From NCBI GenBank assembly GCA_963833675.1, contig CAWHYW010000025.1, forward strand, positions 62,001 to 126,000: DNA of 64,000 bases, in the 5' to 3' direction. The stretch comes from DASQDN01 sp963833675 (GTDB lineage: Bacteria > Acidobacteriota > Terriglobia > Bryobacterales > Bryobacteraceae). A program made the translations under genes and the position numbers. Under the pieces are notes generated by a model. The model searched no databases. It saw only the letters and a list, made by a program, of their open reading frames with translations, and had not been told where the DNA came from. The stretch's first letter is position 1. Each line of letters starts with the position of its first letter. Positions 61,087 to 64,000 of the stretch are shown here, in pieces.

Positions 61087-64000
61087 ATGCTGCGCGGGTT
61101 TCCCATAGCGCTGATACTATGCGTGTCTCCAGTCGCCGCGCAGGAAGACGGCGCTGCTTTTTTCGAGAAAAACGTGCGCCCTCTGCTGGTTGCGCAGTGT
61201 CTCGGCTGCCACTCTGCCGCGAGTAAGCCGGTTATGGGTGGGCTACGTCTGGATACGCGCGAACTTGCGTTAAAGGGCGGCGGCCGGGGTCCCGCGATCG
61301 TTCCGGGCAATCCGAACGAGAGCCTTCTGCTGAAGGCGGTTCGGCACAACGCGGGCGCTCTCCGCATGCCTCCCGGTCCGAAGCTGAAAGATTCCGATGC
61401 GGCGCTTCTGGCGCAGTGGATCCAGATGGGAGCGCCGTGGGGCTCGATCAGTGCTCCTGCGGTTTCGCCGGCTTCGGAGAAATTTTGGGCTTTTGTTCCT
61501 CCGAAGGAACCGGTGGTTCCACAAGTAAATCAATCCTGGGTTCGTTCGCCGATCGACGCATTTCTTCTTGCATCGCTCGAGAGTAAAGGATTGAAGCCGG
61601 CGAAACCGGCCGACAAGCGTTCCCTGATCCGCCGCGCGACTTACGATCTGATCGGCCTTCCGCCAACTCCGGCCGAGGTTCAGGATTTTCTCAACGATTC
61701 ATCTCCCAATGCGTTTGGCAAGGTGATCGATCGCCTCCTTGCTTCGCCGCGCTACGGCGAGCGCTGGGGCCGTCACTGGCTCGATGTCGCCCGTTACGCA
61801 GATTCGAATGGACTCGATGAGAATCTTGTCTACAAGAACGCGTATCGCTACAGAGATTATGTGATTGCCGCGTTCAATAAGGACAAGCCGTTCGATCAGT
61901 TTGTTCAGGAGCAGCTTGCCGGCGATCTTCTCCCCGCGACCGACGACGAGAAGCTTCAATATGAGCGTTGGACCGCGACCGGATTTCTTTCGCTAGGAGC
62001 GAAGATGCTCGCCGAAGATGATCCGGTGAAGATGAAGATGGATATCGTCGATGAGCAGCTCGATACGTCGGCCCGCGCCTTCATGGGTCTGACAGTCGGT
62101 TGCGCTCGTTGTCACGACCATAAATTCGACCCGATCAGCCAAGCCGACTATTACGGCATGGCCGGCATTTTCACCAGCTCCAAGACGATGGAGAACTTCA
62201 AGGTGGTCGCGAAGTGGCATGAATATGTGCTGGCTCCGAAAGCTGACCGTGACCGCCTTGCTGCCCACGAAGCCAAGGTTGAAGCCAAGCGGAAAGAGAT
62301 TGGGGATGTCGTTAAGGCGGAAAATGACAAGCTTGCCGCTGAGGCCACGAGCCGAGTTGGCGCTTATTTGCTTGCTGCGGCGCGGCTGCAACACGACGAG
62401 CAGATCATCGTGGCTCCCGTTGAATCCGCTCCTGGAGCGGTCGTTCGTGATGCGTCGTCTTTCGATAAGGGGAATGTGCCCCGCACTCTCGAAAAGAAGA
62501 AGTCCAATGTCGCCAAAGAGGCAAAGGGGCCGTTTTTCGCAGAGTACGTGGTCGAGATTGCAGCTGCCGGCAACTATCAAGTCGACGTACTCGACCAGGA
62601 GAAAGGCGCCGGTACGCCTGATTTATGGGTGAACGGGGTATGGATGAAACGAGGCGCTGGCCCTGTCCAGAATCGTGCCGCTTCTCCTGACGCTGGCGGT
62701 TGGTCTTATGTTGCGATTGTGCCGCTCGCTAAGGGTCCGAATACGATTCGGTTCGAGCATGCGTCGCAGTTTCCATACTTCGAAAAGATCCTGGTGGCTC
62801 GTAATACGCTGGGCGAGGGTCCCCTGACCAGTGTCCAGATTGCGCAGCGGTTCGGAGTGAACCCCAGCTTTCTTGAACAACTAGTCGATTATCTTCAGCG
62901 CTCTAACGGGGCTGTCTCGTCTGTGCTTTATGCATGGGAAACGCGCGGTACAAAGGCCCCTCGCAACGCTTGGACTTCGCCTGCGGCCAAGCTGTTCGAA
63001 AGCAAGCCTGATAATACGGCCGAAGCCCTCGCCGCGCGTTACGAAGAACTTTTTCGGCAGGCGCTGAAGGAAGGCAGGACCGCGACCGATCCTGGGATCA
63101 AGGCACTTTACGATTTCCTCATAGAGAAGTTCGGTCCGTTCCGAGCTCCTGATAATGCCCGGCGATATTACGCCGCCTCGGTTCGCGAACAGCTTTCGAA
63201 GATGGATGGAGAGTTGCGGGCTCTCGAAAAGGCGACTCCTGACTTTCCTCGCGCCATGGGCATATGTGAAAACGACGCGATCGATGACCTTCCGATTCAT
63301 CTTCGCGGGAGTCACTGGACACTCGGCCAGAAAGTGCCCCGGCACTTTCTCAGCGTTATCGCCGATGGAGGTCAGGTGTCGTTGAGCGCAAAAGAGAGCG
63401 GCCGCCTGGAACTCGCGCAGTGGATGACTCAGAAGGACCATCCGCTCACCAGCCGGGTGATGGTCAACCGCATTTGGCGAGGTCACTTCGGTCGAGGGAT
63501 CGTCCCAAGTGTCGACAACTTCGGCCGCTTGGGAGAAAAGCCATCCAACCAGCCTCTGTTGGATTGGCTCGCGTTACGCTTTGTTGAGAAGGGATGGTCC
63601 GTTAAGGCGATGCATCGCATGATCATGCTCTCGAGCGCGTACCAGATGAGCAGCGAGTACGATGCCCGGGCTGCGGCCGTCGATCCGGAGGATGTTCTCC
63701 TGTGGAGGATGCCTCGCCGTCGTTTGGAAGCAGAATCGATTCGCGACGGCATCATGGCGGTTTCGGGCGGCCTCACTTACGATGCGGGCGGAAGCATCCT
63801 GCACTACAAAGATCGCGAATATGTCGCGAACACAGCGAAGGGCGGCGATATCGATTACGACCGTCCTGTACGAGCCGTCTACATTCCGGTCGTGCGCAGT
63901 TCGATGTACGACGTGTTTCAGGCATTCGATCTCCCTGACCCGTCCACGTCTAACGGCGATCGAGATTCGACTGTTGTTGCTCCCCAGGCTCTGTTCATGA
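61087..64000 (+). CDS. cytochrome c-DUF1549-DUF1553 protein, cut by window edge
   Basis: An open frame of 971 codons runs from ATG 61087 off the right edge without a stop. Signal peptide (FPIALILCVSPVAA), cytochrome-like domain with CLGCHS (Cys38, Cys41, His42) and MPPGPKLKD. DUF1549 follows (WVRSPIDAFLLASLE; RWGRHWLDVARYADSNG; TVGCARCHDHKFDP with Cys339, Cys342, His343). A long insert with a carbohydrate-binding-like beta region (GNYQVDVLDQEKGAGTPDLW) comes next, then DUF1553 (HPLTSRVMVNRIWRGHFGRGIV, DNFGRLGEKPSNQPLLDWLA). A DUF1501 gene probably follows outside the window. It is larger than the member at 29753-32059. Confidence 0.9.
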   Translation, partial: MLRGFPIALILCVSPVAAQEDGAAFFEKNVRPLLVAQCLGCHSAASKPVMGGLRLDTRELALKGGGRGPAIVPGNPNESLLLKAVRHNAGALRMPPGPKLKDSDAALLAQWIQMGAPWGSISAPAVSPASEKFWAFVPPKEPVVPQVNQSWVRSPIDAFLLASLESKGLKPAKPADKRSLIRRATYDLIGLPPTPAEVQDFLNDSSPNAFGKVIDRLLASPRYGERWGRHWLDVARYADSNGLDENLVYKNAYRYRDYVIAAFNKDKPFDQFVQEQLAGDLLPATDDEKLQYERWTATGFLSLGAKMLAEDDPVKMKMDIVDEQLDTSARAFMGLTVGCARCHDHKFDPISQADYYGMAGIFTSSKTMENFKVVAKWHEYVLAPKADRDRLAAHEAKVEAKRKEIGDVVKAENDKLAAEATSRVGAYLLAAARLQHDEQIIVAPVESAPGAVVRDASSFDKGNVPRTLEKKKSNVAKEAKGPFFAEYVVEIAAAGNYQVDVLDQEKGAGTPDLWVNGVWMKRGAGPVQNRAASPDAGGWSYVAIVPLAKGPNTIRFEHASQFPYFEKILVARNTLGEGPLTSVQIAQRFGVNPSFLEQLVDYLQRSNGAVSSVLYAWETRGTKAPRNAWTSPAAKLFESKPDNTAEALAARYEELFRQALKEGRTATDPGIKALYDFLIEKFGPFRAPDNARRYYAASVREQLSKMDGELRALEKATPDFPRAMGICENDAIDDLPIHLRGSHWTLGQKVPRHFLSVIADGGQVSLSAKESGRLELAQWMTQKDHPLTSRVMVNRIWRGHFGRGIVPSVDNFGRLGEKPSNQPLLDWLALRFVEKGWSVKAMHRMIMLSSAYQMSSEYDARAAAVDPEDVLLWRMPRRRLEAESIRDGIMAVSGGLTYDAGGSILHYKDREYVANTAKGGDIDYDRPVRAVYIPVVRSSMYDVFQAFDLPDPSTSNGDRDSTVVAPQALFM

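Overview
The window looks like chromosomal DNA of an Acidobacteriota bacterium of the Solibacter/Bryobacter type. This is inferred from gene content, not from a marker gene: cytochrome c/DUF1549/DUF1553 proteins with DUF1501 partners, a DUF1080 protein, a DUF3106 gene behind an ECF sigma/anti-sigma pair, a 'STGPKT...NALKHG' family protein, and many exported beta-propellers and c-type cytochromes at moderately high GC. I found no rRNA, tRNA or CRISPR array.

Layout. 0.0-2.3 kb: leuA and the start of leuB (minus), divergent from a LysR regulator. 2.3-3.0 kb: a VapBC-like toxin-antitoxin pair. 3.0-10.3 kb: a long minus-strand run in transcription order MetE-like protein, oligogalacturonate lyase, hexuronate-type MFS transporter, thpR, plsY, gpsA, ECF sigma factor, zinc-finger anti-sigma factor, DUF3106 protein. 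10.4-13.8 kb: class III aminotransferase, methyltransferase, yraN, galT. 13.8-22.5 kb: a LysR regulator divergent from gltB-gltD, then a lipid kinase and a metallophosphoesterase. 22.5-32 kb: accessory DNA with a 1.43-kb DUF1501 gene present twice as direct repeats around a TetR/FAD-monooxygenase pair; the second copy follows its DUF1549/DUF1553 partner. 32-37 kb: a WD40-like protein and an operon Sel1 / di-heme peroxidase / cupredoxin-like lipoprotein / YVTN propeller. 36.9-37.4 kb: BrnTA toxin-antitoxin. 38-42 kb: two PQQ-type propellers and a cytochrome with a helix-hairpin-helix tail. 42-43.6 kb: a DUF1080 protein convergent with a peroxiredoxin. 44-46.4 kb: beta-carbonic anhydrase plus a SulP transporter, a likely bicarbonate uptake pair. 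47.8-53.7 kb: a respiratory island with a second cupredoxin-like lipoprotein, an aa3-type oxidase (subunits II, I, short III), a 52-residue CxxC membrane peptide, a DedA protein and a di-heme cytochrome. 53.8-54.9 kb: an IS5-type transposase. 55-61 kb: a minus-strand sugar-acid run (amidohydrolase, 2-hydroxyacid dehydrogenase, GH88/105-like hydrolase, a protein with a C-terminal DUF59/MIP18 domain). 61.1 kb to the edge: a second DUF1549/DUF1553 protein that runs off the window.

The most notable result is the peroxiredoxin at 43060-43599. Its peroxidatic cysteine codon is an in-frame TGA, the frame continues with a clean peroxiredoxin C-terminal half, and a hairpin with a GUC loop starts 14 nt after the TGA. 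It reads as an exported selenoprotein.

A caution for every user of this sequence: at least ten genes, including normally indispensable ones such as gltB and ctaD, are split by single-base insertions or deletions although both halves are well conserved. The likeliest explanation is indel errors in the underlying assembly, so entries marked 'frameshift' should not be taken as decayed genes without checking reads.
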